The position numbers and the translations under genes were made by a program. 64,000 nt of DNA from Cellvibrio sp. PSBB006. GTDB taxonomy: Bacteria; Pseudomonadota; Gammaproteobacteria; Pseudomonadales; Cellvibrionaceae. Under the pieces are notes generated by a model. The model ran no database searches and was not told the origin of the DNA. It worked only from the letters and a program-made list of their open reading frames with translations. The first letter of the stretch is position 1; every line of letters begins with the position of its first letter. The stretch lies in NCBI RefSeq assembly GCF_002162135.1, contig NZ_CP021382.1:1860001-1924000 (forward strand). Direction: 5' to 3'. Below are positions 39,005 through 48,797 of the stretch, piece after piece.

Positions 39005-39738
39005 CAGTTTTGTCCTTCTTCAATCAAAGTGCCTTCGTTACTGCCGACCACAATGTTCAACAGGGCACCGCTTTTGTTCATACGGAAAACACGTACCGGC
39101 ATGTCATGTTCACGACAAAGGCAGATGGCAGTCAGATCCATCACGCCCAATTTTTTATCCAATACTTCATCATAAGTCAGTCGGTCATACTTGGTCGCTG
39201 TGGCGTCTTTCATCGGGTCAGCGGTGTACACCCCGTCCACTTTGGTCGCTTTAAGCACGATATCGGCTTCGACTTCAATACCACGCAGACAGGCGGCAGA
39301 GTCAGTGGTAAAGAAAGGATTACCGGTACCGGCGGCAAAGATTACCACTTCGCCGGAACTCAGAAAACGAATCGCACGACGGCGATCATAGTGTTCGACA
39401 ATACCGCTCATGGGGATGGCCGACATGACCCGGGAGGAAATGTTGGAGCGCTCAAGCGCATCGCGCATGGCCAGTGCATTCATGACGGTGGCCAACATAC
39501 CCATATGGTCGCCCGTCACCCGGTCGAGACCGGCCGCATTCAATGCAGCGCCGCGAAACAGGTTACCGCCGCCCACAACCAGACCGACCTGAACCCCGAT
39601 TCCCACCAACTGCCCGATTTCCAGTGCCATCTTGTCCAGCACTTTGGGATCAATACCGAACCCCTCCGATCCCATCAACTCCTCACCACTCAGTTTCAGC
39701 AAAATCCGCTTGTACTTCTTCTCTCTGGGGTTTGGCAT
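39004..39738 (-). CDS. pyrH: UMP kinase
   Basis: PyrH phosphorylates UMP to UDP. The amino acid kinase fold is recognised by [23 protein letters not shown] and the loop [14 protein letters not shown] chose the ATG at 39738 ([10 protein letters not shown]) because ACGGAG lies about 9 bases upstream and family members start there; the frame extends 13 codons further without conservation. It is followed directly by frr. Confidence 0.96.
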   Translation of the reverse strand: MPNPREKKYKRILLKLSGEELMGSEGFGIDPKVLDKMALEIGQLVGIGVQVGLVVGGGNLFRGAALNAAGLDRVTGDHMGMLATVMNALAMRDALERSNISSRVMSAIPMSGIVEHYDRRRAIRFLSSGEVVIFAAGTGNPFFTTDSAACLRGIEVEADIVLKATKVDGVYTADPMKDATATKYDRLTYDEVLDKKLGVMDLTAICLCREHDMPVRVFRMNKSGALLNIVVGSNEGTLIEEGQN

Positions 39739-39792
39739 AGACTTGGACTCCGTAAGATGGGTAGGCGAAAAAATCACGGCAGTTTAACAGCA

Positions 39793-39826
39793 AAAAGAGG
39801 CTGAGTGGGACACCCAGCCTCTTTTA
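39793..39826 (-). terminator. Terminator between tsf and pyrH
   Basis: On the minus strand gaggctgggtg and cactcagcctc form an 11-bp stem with one mismatch and a 3-base loop, followed by TTTTT. It lies 26 bases after the tsf stop codon and probably ends most rpsB-tsf transcripts before pyrH. Confidence 0.8.
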
Positions 39827-39851
39827 ATGGGAGGTCTAGCAACAGCGGGGA

Positions 39852-40721
39852 TTAGCCCTTGGAGGCCTGCACCTGGGCAGCAACTTCTGCGGCAAAGTCG
39901 ACAACAACTTTCTCGATACCTTCGCCTACTTCCAGACGCACAAAACTGGTTACGGAAGCACCGGCATCTTTAGCCAGCTTACCGACAGTCACCTCAGGGT
40001 TCTTCACGAAGGGCTGGTCGATAAGGCTAGCTTCTTTCAGGAATTTGTTGATACGACCAACCATCATCTTCTCAACGATTTCGGCAGGCTTGCCAGCCAT
40101 ATCCGGTTGCGCGCGAATGATGTCTTTCTCTTTTTCTACCAGGTCGGCTGGCATCTGCTCAGAATTGACCACGGCCGGGTTAACCGCTGCGACGTGCATA
40201 GCAATGTCTCTGGCCAACTCTTCATTGCCACCTTCCAGCTGCACCAATACGGCAATACGGCTGTTGAGGTGAACGTAACCACCAACCACACCGCCTTCAA
40301 CCAACTTAATACGACGCACGCCGATGTTTTCACCGATTTTTTGTACCAGCGCTTCACGAGCGTTTTCCAAATCACCAGACATCAAAGCCGCTACGTCGGT
40401 TTGCTTGGTGGTGAACGCCTTGTCCACTACGCTGTTAACAAAAGCCAGGAAGCCGGCATCGCGAGCAACGAAGTCAGTTTCGGAGTTCACTTCAACAGCG
40501 ACACCATAGCTGTTGTCGTCGGCCACTTTGACAGCAACTACGCCGTCAGCAGCGGTGCGGTCAGCTTTCTTGGCCGCTTTCAGGCCGGAAATCTTGCGCA
40601 GATTCTCAATCGCCAGTTCGATATCGCCGTTGGCTTCGCCCAGCGCTTTTTTACATTCCATCATGCCCAAACCGGTGCGGTCACGCAGTTCTTTTACCAT
40701 TGTTGCGGAAATAGCTGTCAT
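39852..40721 (-). CDS. tsf: Elongation factor Ts
   Basis: EF-Ts exchanges GDP for GTP on EF-Tu. The 289 residues begin [20 protein letters not shown], with the conserved SETDFVARD in the core. It follows rpsB with an 87-bp spacer containing a strong hairpin, the classical rpsB-tsf arrangement. Confidence 0.98.
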   Translation of the reverse strand: MTAISATMVKELRDRTGLGMMECKKALGEANGDIELAIENLRKISGLKAAKKADRTAADGVVAVKVADDNSYGVAVEVNSETDFVARDAGFLAFVNSVVDKAFTTKQTDVAALMSGDLENAREALVQKIGENIGVRRIKLVEGGVVGGYVHLNSRIAVLVQLEGGNEELARDIAMHVAAVNPAVVNSEQMPADLVEKEKDIIRAQPDMAGKPAEIVEKMMVGRINKFLKEASLIDQPFVKNPEVTVGKLAKDAGASVTSFVRLEVGEGIEKVVVDFAAEVAAQVQASKG

Positions 40722-40756
40722 GGTTTTGTCCTCAGTCAGTATTCAAATTCTGGTTT

Positions 40757-40781
40757 GAAAAAAGGGGGCAAAGCCCCCTTT
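40757..40781 (-). terminator. Attenuator-like terminator between rpsB and tsf
   Basis: On the minus strand aaagggggc and gcccccttt form a perfect 9-bp stem with the loop ttt, and the T-run continues to six bases. It lies 28 bases after the rpsB stop and 36 bases before the tsf start. It probably lowers tsf expression relative to rpsB, as a partial terminator does in E. coli. Confidence 0.75.
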
Positions 40782-40808
40782 CGTTGCATCTAGCAAAGCG
40801 TGCAGGGC

Positions 40809-41549
40809 TTATTCAGCAGCGCCTTCTTCAGCAGCAACGTACTCGTCTTTGTTCGGCACAGCAGACGCTGATTTGGAGCCTTCAAGACAAGCATCGGCCA
40901 CCGCCGTTACGTACAGTTTTACTGCGCGGATGGCGTCGTCGTTACCTGGGATAACATAATCAATGCCTTCCGGGTTGCTGTTGGTATCCACGATACCGAT
41001 AACCGGAATACCCAGCTTATTAGCTTCCTGAATGGCAATACGCTCGTGGTCAACATCGATCACAAACATAGCGTCCGGCAGGCCGCTCATTTCTTTAATA
41101 CCGCCGATGGAACGCTCAAGCTTTTCCATATCGCGGGTACGCATCAGCGCTTCTTTCTTGGTCAGCTTGGTAAAGGTACCATCCTGACTTTGCGTTTCCA
41201 GGTCGCGTAGACGACGGATAGAAGCACGGATGGTTTTGTAGTTAGTGAGCATGCCGCCCAACCAACGATGGCTGACAAATGGCTGGCCAGCACGTTCAGC
41301 TTGTTCTTTAATGGTTTTTTGTGCGGCGCGCTTGGTGCCGACAAAAAGGATTTTCTTCTTCTGGGAAGCCATTTGCTGGATCAGGGCCAGAGCTTCATTG
41401 AAGGCTGGAACGGTGTGCTCCAGATTGATGATGTGAATCTTGTTACGCGCACCGAAGATATAACGACCCATCTTCGGGTTCCAGTAACGGGTTTGGTGAC
41501 CAAAGTGGACACCGGCGGACAGCATATCGCGCATGCTTACTGTAGGCAT
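40809..41549 (-). CDS. rpsB: 30S ribosomal protein S2
   Basis: S2 is a late-assembling small-subunit protein needed to bind S1. From the ATG at 41549 ([20 protein letters not shown]) it has 246 residues; AGGA lies 7 bases upstream, and the frame extending to 41618 covers only leader sequence. Conserved segments [19 protein letters not shown] and [12 protein letters not shown] are seen. It is the first gene of the minus-strand block. Confidence 0.98.
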   Translation of the reverse strand: MPTVSMRDMLSAGVHFGHQTRYWNPKMGRYIFGARNKIHIINLEHTVPAFNEALALIQQMASQKKKILFVGTKRAAQKTIKEQAERAGQPFVSHRWLGGMLTNYKTIRASIRRLRDLETQSQDGTFTKLTKKEALMRTRDMEKLERSIGGIKEMSGLPDAMFVIDVDHERIAIQEANKLGIPVIGIVDTNSNPEGIDYVIPGNDDAIRAVKLYVTAVADACLEGSKSASAVPNKDEYVAAEEGAAE

Positions 41550-41800
41550 AAGTTTTTCCTGTCGGGTTAAGCCTCCATATACCCCATCAACCAACCCGTT
41601 AGCTCGCGCTGTGGGCACCCAGGTTCAATGTGTCGGTATATGTGTGACGTTAAGTTAGTACAGCGCCAGAAGCGCCGGACACAGAGACATTCTGTGTCAG
41701 TTCAGCCCCCTCGGGACCCACGCATATCGTTAAAAACTGATTCGACGGGCCGAAAGAGGCGCGCTTTATACCACACTTTGTATTACAGATAAACAACTCT
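41550..41800 (-). promoter_or_regulatory. rpsB promoter and long mRNA leader
   Basis: On the minus strand a TATAAA box (plus 41765-41770) is followed directly by a GC-rich discriminator (GCGCGCC), typical of stringently controlled ribosomal promoters. No good -35 box is seen. A start near 41757 would give a leader of about 205 bases containing a perfect 8-bp hairpin gacacaga / tctgtgtc (41678-41698). E. coli rpsB has an S2-responsive leader; whether this leader matches that structure I could not test. The remaining 41801-41971 up to uxuA shows nothing I can name. Confidence 0.5.
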
Positions 41801-41971
41801 CTACCGAGCCATACTGCCTTGCCCCGCCAGTCTCAACCAAAGAGTCTTCAAGCTAAGCACCTATCTTCAAACAAAGAACCTATAAAGATAACTGCGCCCG
41901 ACTTGCATACTAGTGCGCCTTTGCCGTCTAATAGATTGAACAACCTCTTTAACCTATGACTCGGTATTGTT

Positions 41972-43165
41972 ATGAAAGAAACCTGGCGCTGGTTTGGCCC
42001 TAAAGACCCCGTCTCCCTGCAACATATCGCCCAAGCCGGCGCAACCGGCATAGTGACATCTCTCCATCATATTCCGACCGGAGCAGTCTGGCCGATGGAG
42101 GATATCCTGGAGCGCAAGGCGCTCATTGAAGCCCATGGATTAGAGTGGGCGGTCATTGAGAGCATTCCTTTGCACAACGATATAAAGACCCGTACCGGCA
42201 ACTACCGTGAATATATTGCCAATTACCAGCAATCGGTTCGCAACGTCGCGGCGGCCGGGGTTTACGACATTTGCTACAACTTCATGCCAGTCGTGGACTG
42301 GACCCGCACCAACCTGAGCTACACCCTGCCCAATAAAAGCCAGGCATTGCGTTTTGAGATGAGCGATTTTGCGGCTTACGATGTGTATATCCTCCAGCGC
42401 CCCGGCGCCGAAGTTGATTATCAACCAGAGGTGCTGGCCAAAGCCAAGGTGCGCCTGGATGCCATGAGCGAGGAAGAAAAAGGGCTGTTGGAGAAAAACA
42501 TCATCGCCGGACTGCCCGGTGGCGAGGGCTCCTATGACCGGAACGGTATTCGCGCGGCTATTGACCAATTTATCCGGATGGGCGATGCAGGCATGCGCGC
42601 CAACCTGTTCGCCTTTTTAAACGAGATCATCCCCGTTGCCGAAGACGCGGGCGTGCGGATGTGTATTCACCCGGATGACCCACCCTTTTCACTGTTCGGC
42701 CTGCCGCGCGTCGTGTCTACTGCCGACGATGCCCGCGCCCTGCTCAATGCTGTTCCCAGTCCGTCCAATGGCCTTACCTTGTGTGCCGGATCTTACGGTG
42801 CGCGCTGCGACAATGACCTGGTCGCCATGGCGCGGGAGTTTGGTGAGCGCATCTATTTTGTGCATCTGCGCAATATAAAGAGGGAAGATGACGGTTCCTT
42901 CTACGAATCGGACCATCTGGATGGCGACAACGATATGGTCGGCCTGATTGAAGCCCTGCTGGATGAAGAAGCGCGCCGCGACAAGCAAGGCACAAAATTG
43001 CCAAAGATCAGTATGCGCCCGGACCACGGCCACCTGATGGGCGATGAGATCGGTAAAACCGGCATCAACCCCGGTTACTCGTTCGCCGGCAGGATGAAAG
43101 GACTTGCGGAGTTGCGCGGCGTCATCCATGCCGTTTCGGTCATGCGCGCACGCGCCACCAGTTAA
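41972..43165 (+). CDS. uxuA: Mannonate dehydratase
   Basis: UxuA dehydrates D-mannonate to 2-keto-3-deoxygluconate in glucuronate catabolism. The 397 residues include the conserved RTGNYREYIANYQQSVRNVA and the metal-site segments MCIHPDDPPF and MRPDHGHLMGDE. The length is normal. It stands alone between rpsB and map, a pair that is directly divergent in Pseudomonas. No other glucuronate gene is next to it. In a polysaccharide degrader the substrate may come from xylan side chains, which is inference. Confidence 0.96.
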   Translation: MKETWRWFGPKDPVSLQHIAQAGATGIVTSLHHIPTGAVWPMEDILERKALIEAHGLEWAVIESIPLHNDIKTRTGNYREYIANYQQSVRNVAAAGVYDICYNFMPVVDWTRTNLSYTLPNKSQALRFEMSDFAAYDVYILQRPGAEVDYQPEVLAKAKVRLDAMSEEEKGLLEKNIIAGLPGGEGSYDRNGIRAAIDQFIRMGDAGMRANLFAFLNEIIPVAEDAGVRMCIHPDDPPFSLFGLPRVVSTADDARALLNAVPSPSNGLTLCAGSYGARCDNDLVAMAREFGERIYFVHLRNIKREDDGSFYESDHLDGDNDMVGLIEALLDEEARRDKQGTKLPKISMRPDHGHLMGDEIGKTGINPGYSFAGRMKGLAELRGVIHAVSVMRARATS

Positions 43166-43179
43166 CAAACATGCTCCCC

Positions 43180-43210
43180 GGCGGTTTCAAAAAGGAACAG
43201 TGAAACCGCC
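43180..43210 (+). terminator. Hairpin downstream of uxuA
   Basis: A perfect 10-bp stem ggcggtttca / tgaaaccgcc encloses an 11-base loop, 14 bases after the uxuA stop. There is no T-tract, so intrinsic termination is uncertain. Further on, TAGAAT at 43281-43286 may be the -10 box of the map promoter. Confidence 0.4.
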
Positions 43211-43325
43211 GACTATCGCCCTCCTCCTGCCAATGCCTGACCATCCCAAGTTATCCCTGTAGAACTACGCCCTTATCGTTTAGAATGTTGGCCTTTCAAT
43301 CGCCAATGAGAGTTAGTGTTCACTC

Positions 43326-44096
43326 ATGTCTGTGACTATCAAAACCCCTGAAGAAATCGAAAAGATGCGTGTTGCGGGACGTATGGCCGCCGAGGTACTG
43401 GAGATGATCGGCCCCTTCGTGCAACCCGGCGTCACCACGGCCGAACTGGATAACATCTGCCACAACCACATCGTGGAGGTGCAGAAAGCCATCCCCGCCT
43501 GCCTTGGCTATCGCGGCTTCCCCAAATCTATCTGCACCTCGGTGAATCAGGTGGTCTGCCACGGCATTCCGTCGGATAAGAAAGTGCTCAAGAACGGCGA
43601 CATCATCAATATCGATGTCACGGTGATTTACGACGGTTACCACGGCGACACCAGCGCCATGTATTTCGTGGGTACACCAGCCTCCCATGCGGAGCGTCTG
43701 GTTAAGGTGACCCAGGAATGTATGTACAAAGCAATCGAGATCGTAAAACCCGGTTGCACACTGGGTGATATCGGCCATGTGATTCAGCAGCACGCGGAAG
43801 GCAATTATTACTCGGTTGTGCGCGAATATTGCGGTCATGGTATTGGCAAGGTTTTCCATGAAGAACCACAGATTCTGCATTACGGTCGCCCGGGCACCGG
43901 GATGGCGTTGCGCGAGGGCATGTGTTTCACCATCGAGCCGATGATCAATGCCGGCAAACCACATACCAAGTTAAAAAGTGACGGTTGGACCGTGGAAACC
44001 AAAGACGGGCGCCTCTCCGCCCAATGGGAACATACCATGGTGGTAACCAAAGACGGTGTTGAAGTACTGACGGCACGCACAGGAGAAGTTTTTTAA
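43326..44096 (+). CDS. map: Methionine aminopeptidase, type I
   Basis: Map removes the initiator methionine from nascent proteins. The 256 residues have the five metal ligands in NIDVTV, GDTSAM, CGHGIG, FTIEPM and QWEHT. The length is as usual. It precedes glnD by 3 bp and is probably cotranscribed with it. Confidence 0.98.
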   Translation: MSVTIKTPEEIEKMRVAGRMAAEVLEMIGPFVQPGVTTAELDNICHNHIVEVQKAIPACLGYRGFPKSICTSVNQVVCHGIPSDKKVLKNGDIINIDVTVIYDGYHGDTSAMYFVGTPASHAERLVKVTQECMYKAIEIVKPGCTLGDIGHVIQQHAEGNYYSVVREYCGHGIGKVFHEEPQILHYGRPGTGMALREGMCFTIEPMINAGKPHTKLKSDGWTVETKDGRLSAQWEHTMVVTKDGVEVLTARTGEVF

Positions 44097-44099
44097 ATC

Positions 44100-46787
44100 A
44101 TGCTGAACCCTTCGGTGCCCTATTTCGAAAGACCGCTGTTCTTTTTTGATCAAAGTCGCTTTCGTCGCGCCCTGAGTGAAAAACCGATTATCACGGTTTT
44201 CAAGGATGCGCTGGCAGCAGCCAATGGGCAATTCAACGCGCGTTTCTGTGAAGGCGAAGACATACGCACACTGGTGTATGAACGCGCGCTGTTTATCGAT
44301 TGCATCCTGCATTACGCCTGGTATCAGTTCGAATGGCCCGAAGGAATCAGCCTGGAAGCCGTTGGTGGTTACGGTCGCGGCGAACTTCATCCGTTTTCCG
44401 ATATCGACCTGCTGATCCTGCACACCGCTGCTGTACTGCCCGCCTACAAAGATAATATCGAACGCTTTCTTACGCTGCTTTGGGATATCGGTCTGGAGAT
44501 TGGCCACAGCGTCCGCACTGTCAAGCAATGCGTAGAGATCGCCCGCAGTGATATTACCGTTGCGACCAATATCATGGAGTCGCGCACGCTGGTTGGCGAC
44601 GAAAGGCTGCGCCAGGAATTGCAACAACTCACATCGCCTGATCAACTTTGGCCTGCTGATGAATTTTTCCGCGCAAAGTGGGATGAACAGATCCAACGGC
44701 ATCAAAAATATAACGATACCGAATACAACCTTGAACCCAACATCAAAAATGCTCCCGGTGGTTTGCGCGATATCCAGGTCATTTGCTGGGTAGCCAAACG
44801 CTACTATCAGGTCCGCACGTTGCGCCAACTGCACGGCCAGAATTTTTTCACTGAAGAAGAGTTTTCCATGCTCTATAGCGGCGAGGAATTTCTCTGGCGA
44901 GTGCGCTACGGTTTGCACATGGTAGCCAAACGGGCTGAAGAACGTTTGCTGTTTGATCACCAACGCGAGCTGGCCAAGCTATTTGGCTACGCTGACAACA
45001 GCGAGAACCTCGCGGTCGAACAGTTCATGCACAAGTACTACCGCACAGTACTCGCATTGCGCGAATTGAATGACGTGCTACTGCAATATTTGCAGGAAGT
45101 GATCTTGAATAAAGATGTTGCGCATCATGTCATTCCGCTTAACGAGCGTTTTCAGATTCGCGATAACTATATCGAGGCAATTCATAACACGGTTTTTGAG
45201 GATCGGCCTTCAGCGTTGCTGGAGATCTTTGTACTGATGGCGCAACGCCCTGAAATCGAAGGCGTTCATGCATCCACGATTCGATTGTTACGCGAAAATC
45301 GCTATCTTATCGACGAACAATATCGTCGCGACCCTAAAAATACCCAGCTTTTTATGAAGCTGTTGCAACAATCCGCCGGCTTGGTAGAACAACTGAAACG
45401 CATGACGCGTTACGGCATCCTGGGTTTGTATTTACCGGAATTTGGCCGCGTAACCGGCCAGATGCAACACGACTTATTTCATATCTACACAGTAGATGCG
45501 CACACGCTCAAAGTCGTGCAGAACATGTGTAACTTCCTGCTGCCATCGGCGAAAGAAGATTTCCCTGTCGCCGCCCATGTGGTTAATCGTTTACCCAAAC
45601 TGGAACTACTCTACGTCTCGGGGCTGTATCACGACATTGCCAAGGGCCGTGGCGGCGATCACTCTACACTGGGTGCGGTAGATGCTGAAGAGTTCTGTCA
45701 GCGACACGGTATTTCACCACGCGAAACCCGCTTGGTCTGTTGGTTGGTGGAACAGCATTTATTGATGTCGGCCGTTGCGCAAAAGCAGGATATTTCCGAC
45801 CCGGAGATCATCCACAATTTCGCCCTGCGCGTCGGCGATCAGTTACACCTGGATTATCTCTATTGCTTAACCGTGGCCGACATTAACGGCACCAATAAAG
45901 AATTATGGAACACCTGGCGGGCAAGTTTACTGCGGCAGTTGTATCTGGATACCCGCCGTGCGTTGCGTCGCGGGCTGGAAAACAATATTGATAAACAGGA
46001 TCTAATTGAAGAAACCCAGCAGGCCGCCATCCGCAAACTGGAACGCAAAGGCATCAATGCAGAACGCGCCTGGCAAATCTGGGGCGACATGGGCGAAGAA
46101 TATTTCCTGCGCGAAAGCTTCCAGGATATCGCCTGGCACACCGCCGCCGTAGCAGACCAGCAAGATGATGCACCGCTGATCCTGATCAAGAAAACCACCA
46201 ATAAGGAATTGGCGGGAGCAACACAGATTTTCGTGCGCAGCAAAGAGCGCAAAAATGTCTTTGTGGCCGTCGCATCGGCGCTCGATCAACAAAATCTTTC
46301 CATTCAGGACGCGCGCATCTACAACTCCAAGTCGGGTTACACCATCGATACTTTTTTTGTGCTCAACCAGAACGGTGAACCATTAGGTAGCAATCCGACC
46401 GTATTGAAAAATATTCACAAGGCGCTACAGGATGAATTGCGCCTGGCGGACAATTATTCCGAAGTGATTACCCGCCGCACGCCGCGCCGCTTGAAATATT
46501 TTTCCATGCCTACGCGCACCTCGTTGAGCAACGACATGATCAGCGGCTATACCATGTTGGAAGTCATCAGCCCGGATCGACCCGGCTTGCTCGCCTGTAT
46601 CGGCCGCATTTTCTTGCAATTTGATGTGCAGTTGCAAAATGCCAAGATCGCCACCCTTGGCGAGCGCGTGGAAGATATTTTCTTTATCTCGGACAACCAG
46701 GGGCTTCCGCTCAGCGACCCCGATATGTGCGAACGTTTGCAGCGGGAAATTTGCGAACAATTGGACCGGCGCGTTACCAGCCAATAA
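44100..46787 (+). CDS. glnD: Bifunctional uridylyltransferase/uridylyl-removing enzyme GlnD
   Basis: GlnD senses glutamine and modifies or demodifies the PII protein. It has an N-terminal nucleotidyltransferase domain (GGYGRGELHPFSDIDLLIL, acids at 101 and 103), a central HD domain (LYHDIAKGRGGDHS, near residue 510) and two C-terminal ACT domains (about 705-785 and 815-895). At 895 residues it is of normal length. It is coupled to map. Confidence 0.97.
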   Translation: MLNPSVPYFERPLFFFDQSRFRRALSEKPIITVFKDALAAANGQFNARFCEGEDIRTLVYERALFIDCILHYAWYQFEWPEGISLEAVGGYGRGELHPFSDIDLLILHTAAVLPAYKDNIERFLTLLWDIGLEIGHSVRTVKQCVEIARSDITVATNIMESRTLVGDERLRQELQQLTSPDQLWPADEFFRAKWDEQIQRHQKYNDTEYNLEPNIKNAPGGLRDIQVICWVAKRYYQVRTLRQLHGQNFFTEEEFSMLYSGEEFLWRVRYGLHMVAKRAEERLLFDHQRELAKLFGYADNSENLAVEQFMHKYYRTVLALRELNDVLLQYLQEVILNKDVAHHVIPLNERFQIRDNYIEAIHNTVFEDRPSALLEIFVLMAQRPEIEGVHASTIRLLRENRYLIDEQYRRDPKNTQLFMKLLQQSAGLVEQLKRMTRYGILGLYLPEFGRVTGQMQHDLFHIYTVDAHTLKVVQNMCNFLLPSAKEDFPVAAHVVNRLPKLELLYVSGLYHDIAKGRGGDHSTLGAVDAEEFCQRHGISPRETRLVCWLVEQHLLMSAVAQKQDISDPEIIHNFALRVGDQLHLDYLYCLTVADINGTNKELWNTWRASLLRQLYLDTRRALRRGLENNIDKQDLIEETQQAAIRKLERKGINAERAWQIWGDMGEEYFLRESFQDIAWHTAAVADQQDDAPLILIKKTTNKELAGATQIFVRSKERKNVFVAVASALDQQNLSIQDARIYNSKSGYTIDTFFVLNQNGEPLGSNPTVLKNIHKALQDELRLADNYSEVITRRTPRRLKYFSMPTRTSLSNDMISGYTMLEVISPDRPGLLACIGRIFLQFDVQLQNAKIATLGERVEDIFFISDNQGLPLSDPDMCERLQREICEQLDRRVTSQ

Positions 46788-46799
46788 TGAATGAAGCGC

Positions 46800-46886
46800 G
46801 TAGGTCGGATTAGCCGCAAGGCGTAATCTGACATTATCATTGAACAGTAAACCCGTCGGATTACGCCTGCGGCTAATCCGACCTAC
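46800..46886. repeat. REP-like hairpin pair (BIME-like) between glnD and dapC
   Basis: Two units of the family lie in opposite orientation: 46800-46832 (starts gtaggtcggattagccg) and 46855-46886 (ends cggctaatccgacctac). Each is itself a hairpin, and together they can form one long stem. They lie between the glnD stop and the dapC start. Confidence 0.85.
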
Positions 46887-46908
46887 AAACGTATGTGAAG
46901 TTTTGACA

Positions 46909-48108
46909 ATGAACCCGGATTTGCAACAACTCCATCCCTACCCTTTTGAAAAATTGGCTGCGCTGAAAGCAGCGGTATCTGCACCGGCACATTTGACTCA
47001 CATTGCCTTGTCTATCGGCGAGCCCAAACACGAACCACCAAGGTTTGTCTTACAGACCCTCGTCGATAACCTTGCCGCATTATCCCAATATCCCACCACC
47101 AAAGGGTTGCCGGAATTGCGTCAGGCAATCGCTACCTGGGCGACGCAGCGTTTCCACTTAAAACCAGGCAGCTTTGATGCAGAGAGGCATGTCTTGCCGG
47201 TTAACGGCACGCGCGAAGCCTTGTTCGCGTTTGCACAAGCATTGGTTGATCGCGGGCAGTCTGCGCCGCTGGTGGTGAGCCCGAATCCCTTTTACCAAAT
47301 TTATGAGGGAGCTGCGATTCTTTCCGGGGCTGAGCCTTTTTTTCTCAATTGCACACCGCAGAATCATTTTATTCCGGACTTTGATGCAGTAGATCCGGAT
47401 GTATGGCGCCGCTGTCAGGTGTTATTTATCTGTTCACCCGGCAACCCCACCGGCGCGGTGATGAGCAGCGCGCAGTTAAAAAAACTGATTGCTCTGGCGG
47501 ATCAGTATGATTTTGTCATCGCGTCCGATGAGTGCTATTCCGAATTATATTTTGATGAGCAACAGCCTCCCGCGGGTTTGCTGCAAGCCTGTGCCGAGTT
47601 AGGCCGCCACGACTTTGCACGCTGCGTGGTATTCCACAGCTTGTCCAAGCGCTCTAACCTGCCCGGCTTACGCTCAGGGTTTGTCGGGGGCGATGCGGAT
47701 ATCCTGAAAAAATTTCTGCTGTATCGCACTTATCACGGCTGTGCCATGCCAGTTCCTACCCAATTGGCCAGTGTGGCGGCCTGGAAAGATGAAGAACATG
47801 TGCGTGCTAACCGCACCGCGTATCGTCAAAAATTTGAAGCGGTGCTGGATATTCTTGAGGGGGCGCTCGATGTCAGCATGCCCGATGCCAGTTTTTATCT
47901 CTGGCCTAAAACACCTATTCGCGGTGAAGATTTCGCGCAACAGTTGTTTGCACAGCAAAACGTGACCGTGCTACCGGGCAGCTATCTGGCACGCATGTGT
48001 GATGGCTTAAATCCCGGTGAAGATTACGTTCGGATGGCCCTTGTTGCGCCTTTGACGGAATGTATCGAAGCGGCTCAGCGTATCAAGGCATTTGTTAACA
48101 GCTTATGA
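46909..48108 (+). CDS. dapC: Succinyldiaminopimelate transaminase
   Basis: DapC makes N-succinyl-L,L-diaminopimelate in lysine and peptidoglycan precursor synthesis. It is a class I PLP aminotransferase of 399 residues with the PLP lysine in HSLSKRSNLPGLRSGF and the conserved SPGNPTGAVMS. I chose the ATG at 46909 (MNPDLQQLHPYPFEKL), the family's usual start; an upstream frame would read through the REP pair. It overlaps nth by 4 bp (ATGA). Confidence 0.93.
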   Translation: MNPDLQQLHPYPFEKLAALKAAVSAPAHLTHIALSIGEPKHEPPRFVLQTLVDNLAALSQYPTTKGLPELRQAIATWATQRFHLKPGSFDAERHVLPVNGTREALFAFAQALVDRGQSAPLVVSPNPFYQIYEGAAILSGAEPFFLNCTPQNHFIPDFDAVDPDVWRRCQVLFICSPGNPTGAVMSSAQLKKLIALADQYDFVIASDECYSELYFDEQQPPAGLLQACAELGRHDFARCVVFHSLSKRSNLPGLRSGFVGGDADILKKFLLYRTYHGCAMPVPTQLASVAAWKDEEHVRANRTAYRQKFEAVLDILEGALDVSMPDASFYLWPKTPIRGEDFAQQLFAQQNVTVLPGSYLARMCDGLNPGEDYVRMALVAPLTECIEAAQRIKAFVNSL

Positions 48109-48776
48109 CCAGCGAAAAAAATTTAACCAAACAAGAGCGGGTAGCTTTTATCCTGCAACGCTTACAGACGCTTTACCCGGCGCCGCCGATTCCCTTGCAG
48201 CATAAAGATCCTTACACCCTGTTGGTTGCGGTGCTGCTCTCGGCACAATGCACAGACGAACGGGTCAATCAGGTTACCCCGGCACTGTGGCAACTTGCTG
48301 ACAATCCCTTTGACATGGCCAAGGTGCCGGTAGAAAAAATTCAGGCAGTAATCCGGCCCTGCGGTTTATCGCCGCAAAAATCCAAAGCGATTTCATTACT
48401 GTCGCAGATTCTGATAAATGAACACGCCGGACAGGTACCGGAAGATTGGGATGCGTTGGAACGCTTGCCCGGTGTGGGCCACAAAACGGCCAGCGTCGTG
48501 ATGAGCCAGGCATTCGGGCACCCGGCTTTTCCGGTGGATACACATATTCATCGCCTAGCCCAGCGCTGGGGCTTGACCAACGGCAAAAGCGTAGTGCAAA
48601 CGGAAAAAGATTTAAAGCGTTTGTTTCCCAAAGAAACCTGGAACGCATTGCATCTGCAGATCATTTATTACGGTCGCGAGCACTGTAGCGCGCGAACCTG
48701 CGACGGCACTGTGTGCGATATTTGTCGCACCTGCTATCCCAATCGTAAGAAACCGAAGATTGTATTAAAAGCCTGA
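48105..48776 (+). CDS. nth: Endonuclease III-like DNA glycosylase
   Basis: Nth removes oxidised pyrimidines and cuts the abasic site. The helix-hairpin-helix LPGVGHKTASVV holds the catalytic Lys, and the catalytic Asp is in FPVDTHIHRLAQRWGL. The 223-residue protein ends in an iron-sulfur cluster loop, but the cysteines run C-X4-C-X4-C-X2-C-X2-C, not the C-X6-C-X2-C-X5-C of the E. coli enzyme. Its start overlaps the dapC stop, so the two are translationally coupled. Confidence 0.92.
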   Translation: MTSEKNLTKQERVAFILQRLQTLYPAPPIPLQHKDPYTLLVAVLLSAQCTDERVNQVTPALWQLADNPFDMAKVPVEKIQAVIRPCGLSPQKSKAISLLSQILINEHAGQVPEDWDALERLPGVGHKTASVVMSQAFGHPAFPVDTHIHRLAQRWGLTNGKSVVQTEKDLKRLFPKETWNALHLQIIYYGREHCSARTCDGTVCDICRTCYPNRKKPKIVLKA

Positions 48777-48797
48777 TTTTTGAAAAGAGCATTGGTT

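Noticed and set aside
39010..39804. 264-codon open frame on the plus strand opposite pyrH
   Set aside because: It is a shadow of pyrH with rare-residue composition (many His and Gln) and no motif.
43971..44963. 330-codon open frame on the minus strand opposite glnD
   Set aside because: It lies wholly under map and glnD, which are clear genes, and shows no domain or ribosome site.
46840..46908. Upstream extension of dapC
   Set aside because: It reads through the inverted REP pair; the ATG at 46909 matches the usual start of the family.
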